DNA from: Streptomyces durmitorensis
GTDB lineage: Bacteria; Actinomycetota; Actinomycetes; Streptomycetales; Streptomycetaceae
Assembly (NCBI RefSeq): GCF_023498005.1
Contig: NZ_CP097289.1
Span: 9,114,001-9,178,000 of the forward strand
DNA: 64,000 nt
Direction: 5' to 3'
Both the position numbers and the translations under genes were made by a program. Below, in pieces: positions 15,954-23,829 of the stretch. Numbering within the stretch: the stretch's first letter is position 1; the number at the start of each line of letters is the position of its first letter. The notes beneath the pieces are model-generated. The model had not been told where the DNA came from and did no database searches. It saw nothing but the letters and a program-made list of their open reading frames with translations.

Positions 15954-16859
15954 CTACGAACCCGTCGAGGGGCGGCCGTCCATGTGCCGCTCCCCGTAGG
16001 GACGGAAGAGCCCTTCCTGTACGACCGAGACCAGCAGCCTGCCCTCGATGTCGTAGATACGGCCGCGCGCGAGACCGCGGCCACCCGTCGCGATCGGGGA
16101 CTCCTGGTCGTACAGGAACCACTCGTCCGCGCGGAACGGGCGGTGGAACCACATGGCGTGGTCCAGCGAGGCCATGTCGAAGCCTCGGGGGCCCCACAGC
16201 GGTTCCACCGGGATGCGGACGGCGTCCAGGAGCGTCATGTCGCTCGCGTACGTCAGCGCGCAGGTGTGGACGAGGGGGTCGTCGCCGAGCGGGCCGACCG
16301 CACGCATCCAGACCGCGCTGCGCGGCTCGGCGTCCTTGATCTCCTCGGGGGTCCAGCGCAGCCGGTCCACGTAGCGGATGTCGAAGGGCTGGCGTCGGGC
16401 CATGCGCTCCAGCTGCTCGGGGAGCTCGCCCAGATGCTCGGTGATCTCCTGGGCGACCGTCGGCAGCGTCTCGGGGTCGGGAGCCGTGATGCGCGGCGGC
16501 AGCTGGTGCTCGAAAGCGCCCTCCTCGGGCTGATGGAAGGAAGCGGTGAGATTGAAGATGGTGCGTCCCTGCTGGACCGCGGTGACACGGCGTGTGGTGA
16601 AGGAGCGCCCGTCCCGCACCCGTTCGACCTGGTACACGATCGGCACGCCCGGACGGCCCGGCCGCAGGAAGTACGCGTGCAGCGAGTGCACCGGGCGCTC
16701 GCCCTCGGTGGTGCGACCGGCGGCCACCAGGGCCTGCCCGGCGACCTGCCCGCCGAACACCCGCTGCAGGGACTCCTGCGGGCTGCGGCCACGGAAGATG
16801 TTGAGCTCGATCTGCTCCAGGTCCAGCAGATCGACAAGACGGTCGGCGGGGTTGTTCAT
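15954..16859 (-). CDS. tesB: acyl-CoA thioesterase II
   Basis: A 301-residue double-hotdog thioesterase from the ATG at 16859. Seen: LDLEQIELNIFRGRSP, VFGGQVAGQALVAAGRT, HSLHAYFLRPG, then in the second hotdog ASLDHAMWFHRPFRADEWFLY, SPIATGGRG and VVQEGLFR. The Asp, Ser/Thr and Gln in these last three blocks correspond to the TesB catalytic triad. It hydrolyses acyl-CoA to free acid and CoA. It runs tail to tail with the MMPL gene, 40 bp downstream of the helicase on the same strand. Confidence 0.93.
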   Translation of the reverse strand: MNNPADRLVDLLDLEQIELNIFRGRSPQESLQRVFGGQVAGQALVAAGRTTEGERPVHSLHAYFLRPGRPGVPIVYQVERVRDGRSFTTRRVTAVQQGRTIFNLTASFHQPEEGAFEHQLPPRITAPDPETLPTVAQEITEHLGELPEQLERMARRQPFDIRYVDRLRWTPEEIKDAEPRSAVWMRAVGPLGDDPLVHTCALTYASDMTLLDAVRIPVEPLWGPRGFDMASLDHAMWFHRPFRADEWFLYDQESPIATGGRGLARGRIYDIEGRLLVSVVQEGLFRPYGERHMDGRPSTGS

Positions 16860-16899
16860 GACGGTTCCTCGACTCCTGTCCGGGGGAAGCTCGGTGCGG

Positions 16900-19413
16900 T
16901 CAGAGCTGGCCGACGTCGGTGACCCGGACGACGGCGCGGCCTTCCTCGTCGGAGGCCGCGAGATCGACCTCAGCGCTGATGCCCCAGTCATGGTCGCCGT
17001 TCGGGTCGGCGAACGTCTGCCGGACGCGCCACAGACCGTGCTCCGGGTCCTCCTCGATGAGCAACAGCTTGGGGCCGCGGGCGTCGGGACCGGTGCCGAG
17101 ATCGTCGTACTCGTCCCAGTACTTGTCCATGGCCGCGCCCCAGGCGTCCGCGTCCCAGCCGGAATCGGCGTCCAGTTCGCCCAGCTCCTCGACGTGGTCG
17201 AGGGCGGCGAGCTCGACGCGGCGGAAGAGCGCGTTGCGGACCAGGACGCGGAAGGCGCGGGAGTTGGCGGTGACCGGCTTGACCTGGTCGGCGCGCTCCT
17301 GGGCTTCTTCGGCGGTCATGACCTCGGGGTTGGCGAGCTGCTCCCACTCGTCGAGGAGGCTGGAGTCGACCTGGCGGACCATCTCGCCGAGCCAGGCGAT
17401 GAGGTCTTCGAGGTCCTCGGACTTCAGGTCGTCCGGGATGGTGTGCTCAAGAGCCTTGTACGCGCTCGCGAGGTAGCGCAGGACGATGCCCTCGGTGCGG
17501 GCGAGTTCGTAGAAGGACGTGAACTCCGTGAAGGTCAGCGCCCGTTCGTACATGTCACGGATCACGGACTTGGGGGAGAGCGGGTGGTCACCGACCCACG
17601 GGTGGCTCGTCCTGTAGGTGTTGTACGCGTGGAAGAGGAGCTCCTCCAGCGGCTTGGGGTACGTGACGTCCTGGAGCCGCTCCATGCGGTCCTCGTACTC
17701 GACGCCGTCCGCCTTCATCAGGGCCACGGCCTCGCCACGCGCCTTGTTCTGCTGGGCGGCGAGGATCTGGCGCGGGTCGTCGAGGGTGGACTCGACGACG
17801 GACACCATGTCGAGGGCGTACGACGGGGATTCCTGGTCGAGCAGGTCGAAGGCGGCGAGGGCGAACGTCGACAGCGGCTGGTTGAGCGCGAAGTTCTGCT
17901 GGAGGTCGACCGTCAGACGCACGATGCGGCCCGAGGCGTCCGGCTCGTCGAGCTTCTCCACCACGCCGCCGTCGAGCAGCGAACGGTAGATGGCGATGGC
18001 GCGGCGGATGTGCCGCAGCTGCTGCTTGCGCGGCTCGTGGTTGTCCTCGAGGAGGTGACGCATCGCCTCGAACGCATTGCCCGGACGGGCGATCACCGCG
18101 AGGAGCATGGTGTGTGTGACGCGGAAGCGGGAGGTCAGCGGCTCGGGCTCGGAGGAGATGAGCTTCTCGAAGCCGGACTCGGTCCACCCCACGAAGCCCT
18201 CGGGCGCCTTCTTGCGCACCACCTTGCGGCGCTTCTTCGGGTCGTCGCCCGCCTTGTTGAGGGCCTTCTCGTTCTCGATGACGTGTTCGGGCGCCTGCGC
18301 CACGACGAGGCCCGCCGTGTCGAAGCCGGCCCGGCCCGCGCGGCCCGCGATCTGGTGGAACTCCCGGGCGCGCAGCGTCCGCACGCGCGTGCCGTCGTAC
18401 TTGGTGAGGGCGGTGAACAGCACCGTGCGAATCGGGACGTTGACGCCGACGCCGAGGGTGTCCGTGCCGCAGATGACCTTCAGGAGACCGGCCTGCGCCA
18501 GCTTCTCGACGAGTCGCCGGTACTTGGGCAGCATGCCCGCGTGGTGCACGCCGATTCCGTGGCGTACGTACCGCGAGAGGTTGCGGCCGAACTTGGTGGT
18601 GAAGCGGAAGCTGCCGATCAGGTCGGCGATCTTGTCCTTCTCCTCACGGGTGCACATGTTGATGCTCATCAGCGACTGCGCGCGCTCGACGGCCTGTGCC
18701 TGCGTGAAGTGGACGATGTAGACCGGCGCCTGCTTGGTCTCCAGGAGCTCGGTGAGGGTCTCCGTGATGGGCGTCAGGCGGTACTCGTACGAGAGGGGGA
18801 CCGGGCGTGTCGCGGAGCGGACCACCGAGGTGGGGCGTCCCGTGCGGCGCGTCAGATCCTTCTCGAACATCGAGACGTCGCCGAGCGTCGCGGACATGAG
18901 GATGAACTGCGCCTGCGGCAGTTCGAGGATCGGGATCTGCCAGGCCCAGCCGCGGTCCCCCTCCGCGTAGAAGTGGAACTCGTCCATCACGACCTGGCCG
19001 ATGTCGGCGTGCTTGCCGTCCCGCAGCGCGATGGACGCGAGGACCTCGGCCGTGCAGCAGATGACGGGCGCGTCGGAGTTCACGGACGCGTCGCCGGTCA
19101 GCATGCCGACGTTCTCGGTGCCGAAGAGCTTGCACAGGTCGAAGAACTTCTCCGACACCAGCGCCTTGATCGGCGCGGTGTAGAAGGTGACCTTGTCCTG
19201 GGCCAGCGCCGTGAAGTGTGCACCCGCCGCGACCAGGCTCTTTCCGGAGCCGGTCGGCGTGGACAAGATCACGTTGGCTCCGGAGACCACCTCGATCAGC
19301 GCCTCCTCCTGAGCCGGATAGAGAGTGATCCCCTGACCCTCGGCCCACGAGGAGAAGGCTTCGAAGAGAGCATCGGGGTCGGCATCCGGCGGCAGCTGAT
19401 CAATAAGTGTCAC
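16900..19413 (-). CDS. Ski2-like DEAD/DEAH-box RNA helicase (DUF3516 type)
   Basis: An 837-residue superfamily 2 helicase. Seen: Walker A STPTGSGKS (about 50), motif II as DEFH, motif III SAT, HHAGMLPKYRR (about 290), GTDTLGVGVN and motif VI HQIAGRAGRAG. After the helicase core there is a basic KKRRKVVRKK stretch, then a long helical C-terminal region of the type called DUF3516. Known: Ski2-like proteins unwind structured RNA; actinobacterial members are probably involved in RNA turnover or ribosome work. It is divergent from the membrane hydrolase gene. Confidence 0.9.
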   Translation of the reverse strand: MTLIDQLPPDADPDALFEAFSSWAEGQGITLYPAQEEALIEVVSGANVILSTPTGSGKSLVAAGAHFTALAQDKVTFYTAPIKALVSEKFFDLCKLFGTENVGMLTGDASVNSDAPVICCTAEVLASIALRDGKHADIGQVVMDEFHFYAEGDRGWAWQIPILELPQAQFILMSATLGDVSMFEKDLTRRTGRPTSVVRSATRPVPLSYEYRLTPITETLTELLETKQAPVYIVHFTQAQAVERAQSLMSINMCTREEKDKIADLIGSFRFTTKFGRNLSRYVRHGIGVHHAGMLPKYRRLVEKLAQAGLLKVICGTDTLGVGVNVPIRTVLFTALTKYDGTRVRTLRAREFHQIAGRAGRAGFDTAGLVVAQAPEHVIENEKALNKAGDDPKKRRKVVRKKAPEGFVGWTESGFEKLISSEPEPLTSRFRVTHTMLLAVIARPGNAFEAMRHLLEDNHEPRKQQLRHIRRAIAIYRSLLDGGVVEKLDEPDASGRIVRLTVDLQQNFALNQPLSTFALAAFDLLDQESPSYALDMVSVVESTLDDPRQILAAQQNKARGEAVALMKADGVEYEDRMERLQDVTYPKPLEELLFHAYNTYRTSHPWVGDHPLSPKSVIRDMYERALTFTEFTSFYELARTEGIVLRYLASAYKALEHTIPDDLKSEDLEDLIAWLGEMVRQVDSSLLDEWEQLANPEVMTAEEAQERADQVKPVTANSRAFRVLVRNALFRRVELAALDHVEELGELDADSGWDADAWGAAMDKYWDEYDDLGTGPDARGPKLLLIEEDPEHGLWRVRQTFADPNGDHDWGISAEVDLAASDEEGRAVVRVTDVGQL

Positions 19414-19534
19414 ACCCCCATCTTGCCTTCCTTCTCACCCGATGAGGGAACCGGCGGTTCGTACGAAGATCACGAACGCTACGCTGTGTCGCCAACGGGG
19501 CGTCAGTACAACGAAAATGAGGCGGGGAACAGCC

Positions 19535-20329
19535 ATGATGGGTCCGGCACACTCACTGTCGGGGGCGGCGGCCTGGCTCGGCGTCGGAGCGGCCGCGGCG
19601 GCGGCGGGGCACACGATGCCCTGGCCGGTTCTCCTCGTCGGAGCCTTGATCTGCGCCGGGGCCGCGCTCGCACCCGACCTCGACCACAAATCGGCGACCA
19701 TCTCGCGGGCCTTCGGGCCGGTCTCCCGAGGCCTGTGCGAGATCGTCGACAAGCTCTCGGCGGCCGTCTACAAGGCCACCCGCAAGCAGGGCGACCCGCG
19801 CCGTGCGGGCGGTCACCGCACCCTCACGCACACCTGGCTGTGGGCGGTCCTCATCGGGGCGGGGGCCTCGGGCCTGGCCATCTTCGGCGGCCGCTGGGCG
19901 GTCCTCGCGCTGCTCTTCGTCCACATGGTCCTCGCCATCGAAGGCCTGCTGTGGCGGGCCGCGCGCGGATCGAGCAGCGACGTGCTGGTGTGGCTGCTCG
20001 CCGCGACGAGCGCCTGGATCCTGGCCGGAGTCCTGGACAAGCCCGGGAACGGCGCGGACTGGCTGTTCACCGCGCCGGGCCAGGAGTACCTGTGGCTGGG
20101 GCTTCCGATCGTGCTCGGCGCCCTGGTGCACGACATCGGGGACGCGCTCACGGTCTCCGGCTGCCCGATCCTGTGGCCCATCCCCATCGGCCGCAAGCGC
20201 TGGTACCCCATCGGGCCGCCGAAGCTGATGCGGTTCAGGGCGGGCAGCTGGATCGAGCTGAAGGTGCTGATGCCGGCCTTCATGCTGCTCGGGGGAGTGG
20301 GCGGCGCGGCCGCGCTCAACTTCATCTGA
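19535..20329 (+). CDS. membrane-bound metal-dependent hydrolase (YdjM-like)
   Basis: A 264-residue membrane protein with about five helices. Seen: GPAHSLSG at the N-terminus, LAPDLDHKSATISR (about 45), HRTLTHTW (about 95) and HDIGDALTVSGCPILWP (about 195). These His/Asp clusters are the metal-ligand motifs of the LexA-regulated inner-membrane hydrolase family. The substrate is unknown; lipid or phospho-substrate hydrolysis is likely. ATG codons at 19535 and 19538 are both usable. A hairpin follows the stop. Confidence 0.82.
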   Translation: MMGPAHSLSGAAAWLGVGAAAAAAGHTMPWPVLLVGALICAGAALAPDLDHKSATISRAFGPVSRGLCEIVDKLSAAVYKATRKQGDPRRAGGHRTLTHTWLWAVLIGAGASGLAIFGGRWAVLALLFVHMVLAIEGLLWRAARGSSSDVLVWLLAATSAWILAGVLDKPGNGADWLFTAPGQEYLWLGLPIVLGALVHDIGDALTVSGCPILWPIPIGRKRWYPIGPPKLMRFRAGSWIELKVLMPAFMLLGGVGGAAALNFI

Positions 20330-20358
20330 GGGCGGGTCCCGCCTGCGGACAGGAGGAG

Positions 20359-20388
20359 CGCCGGTCCGGCAGACGTGCGGGACCGGCG
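20359..20388. terminator. bidirectional hairpin terminator
   Basis: CGCCGGTCC (20359-20367) and GGACCGGCG (20380-20388) pair over 9 bp around a 12-nt loop, between convergent genes. There is no strong U-tract, which is usual for Streptomyces terminators. Confidence 0.65.
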
Positions 20389-20409
20389 GTCCCGATGCGG
20401 GGTGAGGCT

Positions 20410-20961
20410 TCAGCGCCGTGCGTGGCGGATCTTCAGCCGTCCGAACCCCATGGCCCCGGAGATCCGGATTTTCGGCCCGCCCGGCCTGTCCGGGCGGGAC
20501 CGCCGCGAGGGCTTGTAGCGCGCGTCCTTCCAGTCCGTGCGCAGCTCCTCGATCTCGACGATCGCGTCGCGAGGAACCGTGATCCGGGCCTTGCCGGAGC
20601 CGAGTTGCAGCTCGATGTCGACCACCGGATGCTCGAAGACCGCCTGAGACAGGTCCAGGTGCACGCTTCCGAACGCGGACTCGACCTTGAGGGTGCGCGG
20701 CACCCGCCAGGCGCCGCGCCGCTGGATCCGTCCGGCGGCGGCGCCAATCGTGGACGTCGTGCCAGGCTTCTCTGCCGGGAGCGAGGCCAAGGCCGCCACG
20801 AGCTCGCCGTGGGTCTCGACGGTGAGCACCTGGTGGAGGCGCTCGTCCATCTCCTCGTGCGGGACGTGACCTTCGGCGTACGCCTCCTGCAGGCGCAGCA
20901 CGGCCTTGTCACGGTCGTCTTCGGTGATACGTGGCGGCGGGTCGTCCGGCAGGCGGGTCAC
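20410..20961 (-). CDS. DUF1707 protein with LiaF-like C-terminal domain
   Basis: A 183-residue protein. The N-terminal 60 residues hold the DUF1707 helix pair (ITEDDRDKAVLRLQEAYAEG, MDERLHQVLTVETHGEL). The C-terminal half is a beta-rich segment (LKVESAFGSVHLDLSQA, VDIELQLGSGKARITVP) like the LiaF cell-wall-stress sensor domain. No membrane segment. A link to envelope stress sensing is inference from the domain type. Confidence 0.82.
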   Translation of the reverse strand: MTRLPDDPPPRITEDDRDKAVLRLQEAYAEGHVPHEEMDERLHQVLTVETHGELVAALASLPAEKPGTTSTIGAAAGRIQRRGAWRVPRTLKVESAFGSVHLDLSQAVFEHPVVDIELQLGSGKARITVPRDAIVEIEELRTDWKDARYKPSRRSRPDRPGGPKIRISGAMGFGRLKIRHARR

Positions 20962-21029
20962 CGGTTCACTCTAGTGTTCGTACCGGCGAGGTCTAGATGG
21001 CGAGCTTTACATAGTGAGGTCCCTGTGCC

Positions 21030-22055
21030 TCAGACGTACCCGGCAAGACCGTCCGCCAGCGCCTCCTCGTCACCGTCGCGCAGCGCGGCCAGGGCCTGCT
21101 GCAAGGCGAAGCTGCCGCGGATCGTGGCGGCACGTGCGGCCACCTCGTTGTCTGTGACCGCTCCACCCTCGTCCGTGGCGACCCCTCCTTCGGCCGTCGA
21201 CGAGCCGCCCAGCGTGAGCATCCCTGCCAGCACCCGGTCCAGTACGTCACCGCCGCAGCTGGCGCCCACCGCCGCGAGGTCCTCCGCCGGATCGCCGAGC
21301 GCGACCTCGTCCCAGTCGACGACCCCGCTGAGCCGTGGCCACCCCTCGGCGTCGTCCCACAGCACGTTCTCGCCGCCGAGGTCGCCGTGCACCAGCGCCC
21401 CGGTGACGTGGGGAAGGCGGTCGAGCGCCGCGAGCTCCCGTTCGGCACGCAGCCGCCCTGCGTCGGACATGAGGCCGAACAGCTCCGCGCGGACGTCCGC
21501 CGCGAACCTCCGCCACTCGTCCACGGGCGCATGCGGCAGCGCCGCTCGGACTGCCTCGTCGGAGCCCGCGTCGGCGAGGGCGGTCAGCAGCGTGGCGTAC
21601 TGCGCCGCCACCGCATCGGCCACCTCGGGGCGGTCGAGTACGCCGTCGGCCAGTGGTGCTCCGGGGACTCGGCCGAGCACCAGGTACGGCGGCTCGTCCG
21701 TGCCGTGAGCACCGCCGGCCAGCAGCGGCTCGGGTGTGCGGAAGCCGAGGTCGAGCCCGGCGAGAACGCCAAGCACGGCCGCCCGAGTGGTCAGCCGGGC
21801 AGCTGCCGCCTCGGTGCGGGCGAAGCGCACCACACGGTCCGAGCCGATCACCACGTGATGGAACTGCCCGTGGAGAACGGGCAGTTCAGCCACCACGTCA
21901 TCGGGCAGCAGACGACTCAGCAGAGCCTGATGCGACACGCCCGGCACGAAGCGAGAGGGACTCCCGCCTGCCGCCAGGTCGCCCGCCGCAGGCCCGCCCG
22001 CCACCGGCTGACCTGCCTCAGGCCCGCCCGCCGCCCGGGTCGACGAACTATCCAT
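21030..22055 (-). CDS. aminoglycoside-phosphotransferase-family kinase
   Basis: A 341-residue protein from the ATG at 22055. The first 30 residues are Gly/Ala/Pro-rich. The kinase fold follows: VVRFARTEA (about 85), PYLVLGRVPGAPL, the Brenner motif HGDLGGENVLWD holding the catalytic Asp and Asn, and VVDWDEVALGDPAEDL for the metal-binding Asp. Known: the APH family includes antibiotic kinases and small-metabolite kinases; the sequence does not tell which. Its start overlaps the stop of the ABC exporter subunit by 8 bp, so it is translationally coupled to a transporter, which favours a drug-inactivating or self-protection role. Confidence 0.8.
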   Translation of the reverse strand: MDSSSTRAAGGPEAGQPVAGGPAAGDLAAGGSPSRFVPGVSHQALLSRLLPDDVVAELPVLHGQFHHVVIGSDRVVRFARTEAAAARLTTRAAVLGVLAGLDLGFRTPEPLLAGGAHGTDEPPYLVLGRVPGAPLADGVLDRPEVADAVAAQYATLLTALADAGSDEAVRAALPHAPVDEWRRFAADVRAELFGLMSDAGRLRAERELAALDRLPHVTGALVHGDLGGENVLWDDAEGWPRLSGVVDWDEVALGDPAEDLAAVGASCGGDVLDRVLAGMLTLGGSSTAEGGVATDEGGAVTDNEVAARAATIRGSFALQQALAALRDGDEEALADGLAGYV

Positions 22056-23829
22056 GCCAGGACCGCCAGAGCGCCGCGTACGCACCCCCCGCCCCCACCA
22101 GCTCGTCATGGCTGCCCAGCTCGCTGATCCGGCCGTTCTCGACCACCGCGATGACATCCGCATCGTGCGCGGTATGCAGCCGGTGGGCGATGGCCACGAC
22201 CGTGCGGCCGTCGAGGACGCGGGCGAGGGAGCGTTCCAAGTGGCGTGCCGCGCGCGGGTCCAGGAGCGAGGTCGCCTCGTCAAGGACCAAGGTGTGCGGG
22301 TCGGCGAGGACCAGGCGGGCCAGCGCGATCTGCTGGGCCTGTGCCGGGGTGAGGGCGAAGCCGCCCGAACCCACCTCGGTGTCCAGGCCCTCGCCCAGAG
22401 CCTGTGCCCAGCCGTCCGCGTCGACCGCGCCCAGAGCCGCCCACAGCTCCGCGTCCCGCGCCCCGGTCCTGGCGAGGAGGAGGTTGTCGCGCAGGGAGCC
22501 CACGAAGACGTGGTGCTCCTGGTTGACCAGCGCCACGTGGGAGCGGACCTCTTCGGCGGGCATGGCCGACAGCTCGGCCCCGCCCAGCGTCACGTGACCG
22601 TCGCGCGGTGCGTAGATCCCGGCGAGCAGCCTGCCGAGGGTGGACTTGCCCGCGCCGGACGGGCCGACCAGGGCGACACGCGAACCAGGCTCGACGGCGA
22701 GCGACACCTCGCGCAGGACGTCGACGCCCGCGCGGTAGCCGAAGTGCACGTCGTCCGCGAGGACATGGCGTCCGTCGGGAGTGACGGAGCCGTCGCCCGC
22801 GTCCGGTTCGATGTCCCGTACGCCCACGAGCCGAGCGAGCGAGACCTGGGCGACCTGCAGCTCGTCGTACCAGCGCAGGATGATCCCCAGCGGGTCGACG
22901 AGCATCTGGGCGATCAGCGCCCCCGTCGTCAGCTGGCCGACGCTGATCCAGCCCTGGAGGACGAACACGCCGCCGATCATCAGGACGGAACAGAGCACGA
23001 GGGTGTGCGTGAAGGTGATGACCGGGAAGAGGACGGAGCGCAGGTAGAGGGTGTGGCGTTCCCACGCCGTCCATTCCTTGATCCGGCGCTCCGACAGCTT
23101 CACACGGCGCTCTCCGAGCCGGTGCGACTCCACCGTGCGCCCCGCGTCGATGGTCTCGGCGAGAGCGGCGGCGACGGCGGCGTACCCGGCGGCCTCCGAA
23201 CGGTAGGCGGAGGGCGCCCGCTTGAAGTACCAGCGGCATCCGACGACCAGGAGAGGCACCGCGACGAGGAGGGCGGGCGCCAGCGGCGGCGCTGTCACGG
23301 CGAGACCGCCGATCAGGAGCGCGGCCCACACCACGCCGATGGCGAGCTGCGGCACCGCCTCCCGCATGGCGTTCGCGAGCCGGTCGACGTCGGTGGTGAT
23401 CCGGGAGAGGAGATCTCCCGTCCCGGCCCGTTCGAGCACACCCGGCGGCAGCCCGACCGAACGGACGAGGAAGTCCTCGCGCAGATCGGCCAGCATCCGC
23501 TCACCGAGCATCGCACCGCGCACCCGCACCTGATGGACGAAGACGGCCTGCACGACCAGCGCCACGGTGAAGATCCCGATGGTGCGGCCCAGATGGAGGT
23601 CGCGGGCGCTGTCCGAGACGTTCTGGACCAGATCGCCCAGCAGGTAGGGACCGGCCATGGAAGCCACCACGGCGCAGGTGTTGACCGTGATGAGCAGGGC
23701 GAAGGCCCGGCGGTGCCGCTTGAACAGCTCGCGTACGTAGGCCCCTACCGTCGCGGGCGCGCCCACGGGCAAGGTGTCCGCCGTGGTCGGGGCCGCCGGG
23801 TCGTACTCCGGTGGCGCCAGGCCGATCAT
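22048..23829 (-). CDS. ABC exporter subunit, TMD-NBD fusion with degenerate signature
   Basis: A 593-residue exporter half-transporter: six membrane helices (about 35-310) then a nucleotide-binding domain. Walker A is intact (LVGPSGAGKST, about 390) and Walker B is HTLVLDEATS. The ABC signature, normally LSGGQ, reads LTPAQ. The neighbouring gene has the opposite defect, so the two proteins together make one complete ATP site. Known: heterodimeric exporters such as TM287/288 have one degenerate site. The start overlaps the partner's stop by ATGA. Confidence 0.9.
   Translation of the reverse strand: MIGLAPPEYDPAAPTTADTLPVGAPATVGAYVRELFKRHRRAFALLITVNTCAVVASMAGPYLLGDLVQNVSDSARDLHLGRTIGIFTVALVVQAVFVHQVRVRGAMLGERMLADLREDFLVRSVGLPPGVLERAGTGDLLSRITTDVDRLANAMREAVPQLAIGVVWAALLIGGLAVTAPPLAPALLVAVPLLVVGCRWYFKRAPSAYRSEAAGYAAVAAALAETIDAGRTVESHRLGERRVKLSERRIKEWTAWERHTLYLRSVLFPVITFTHTLVLCSVLMIGGVFVLQGWISVGQLTTGALIAQMLVDPLGIILRWYDELQVAQVSLARLVGVRDIEPDAGDGSVTPDGRHVLADDVHFGYRAGVDVLREVSLAVEPGSRVALVGPSGAGKSTLGRLLAGIYAPRDGHVTLGGAELSAMPAEEVRSHVALVNQEHHVFVGSLRDNLLLARTGARDAELWAALGAVDADGWAQALGEGLDTEVGSGGFALTPAQAQQIALARLVLADPHTLVLDEATSLLDPRAARHLERSLARVLDGRTVVAIAHRLHTAHDADVIAVVENGRISELGSHDELVGAGGAYAALWRSWHG

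Noticed and set aside
16546..21708. A 1720-codon plus-strand open frame spanning the thioesterase, helicase and downstream genes
   Set aside because: It is antisense to the helicase and thioesterase, has low-complexity composition with no domain, and crosses several clear genes. Long antisense frames are expected in DNA with high third-position G+C.
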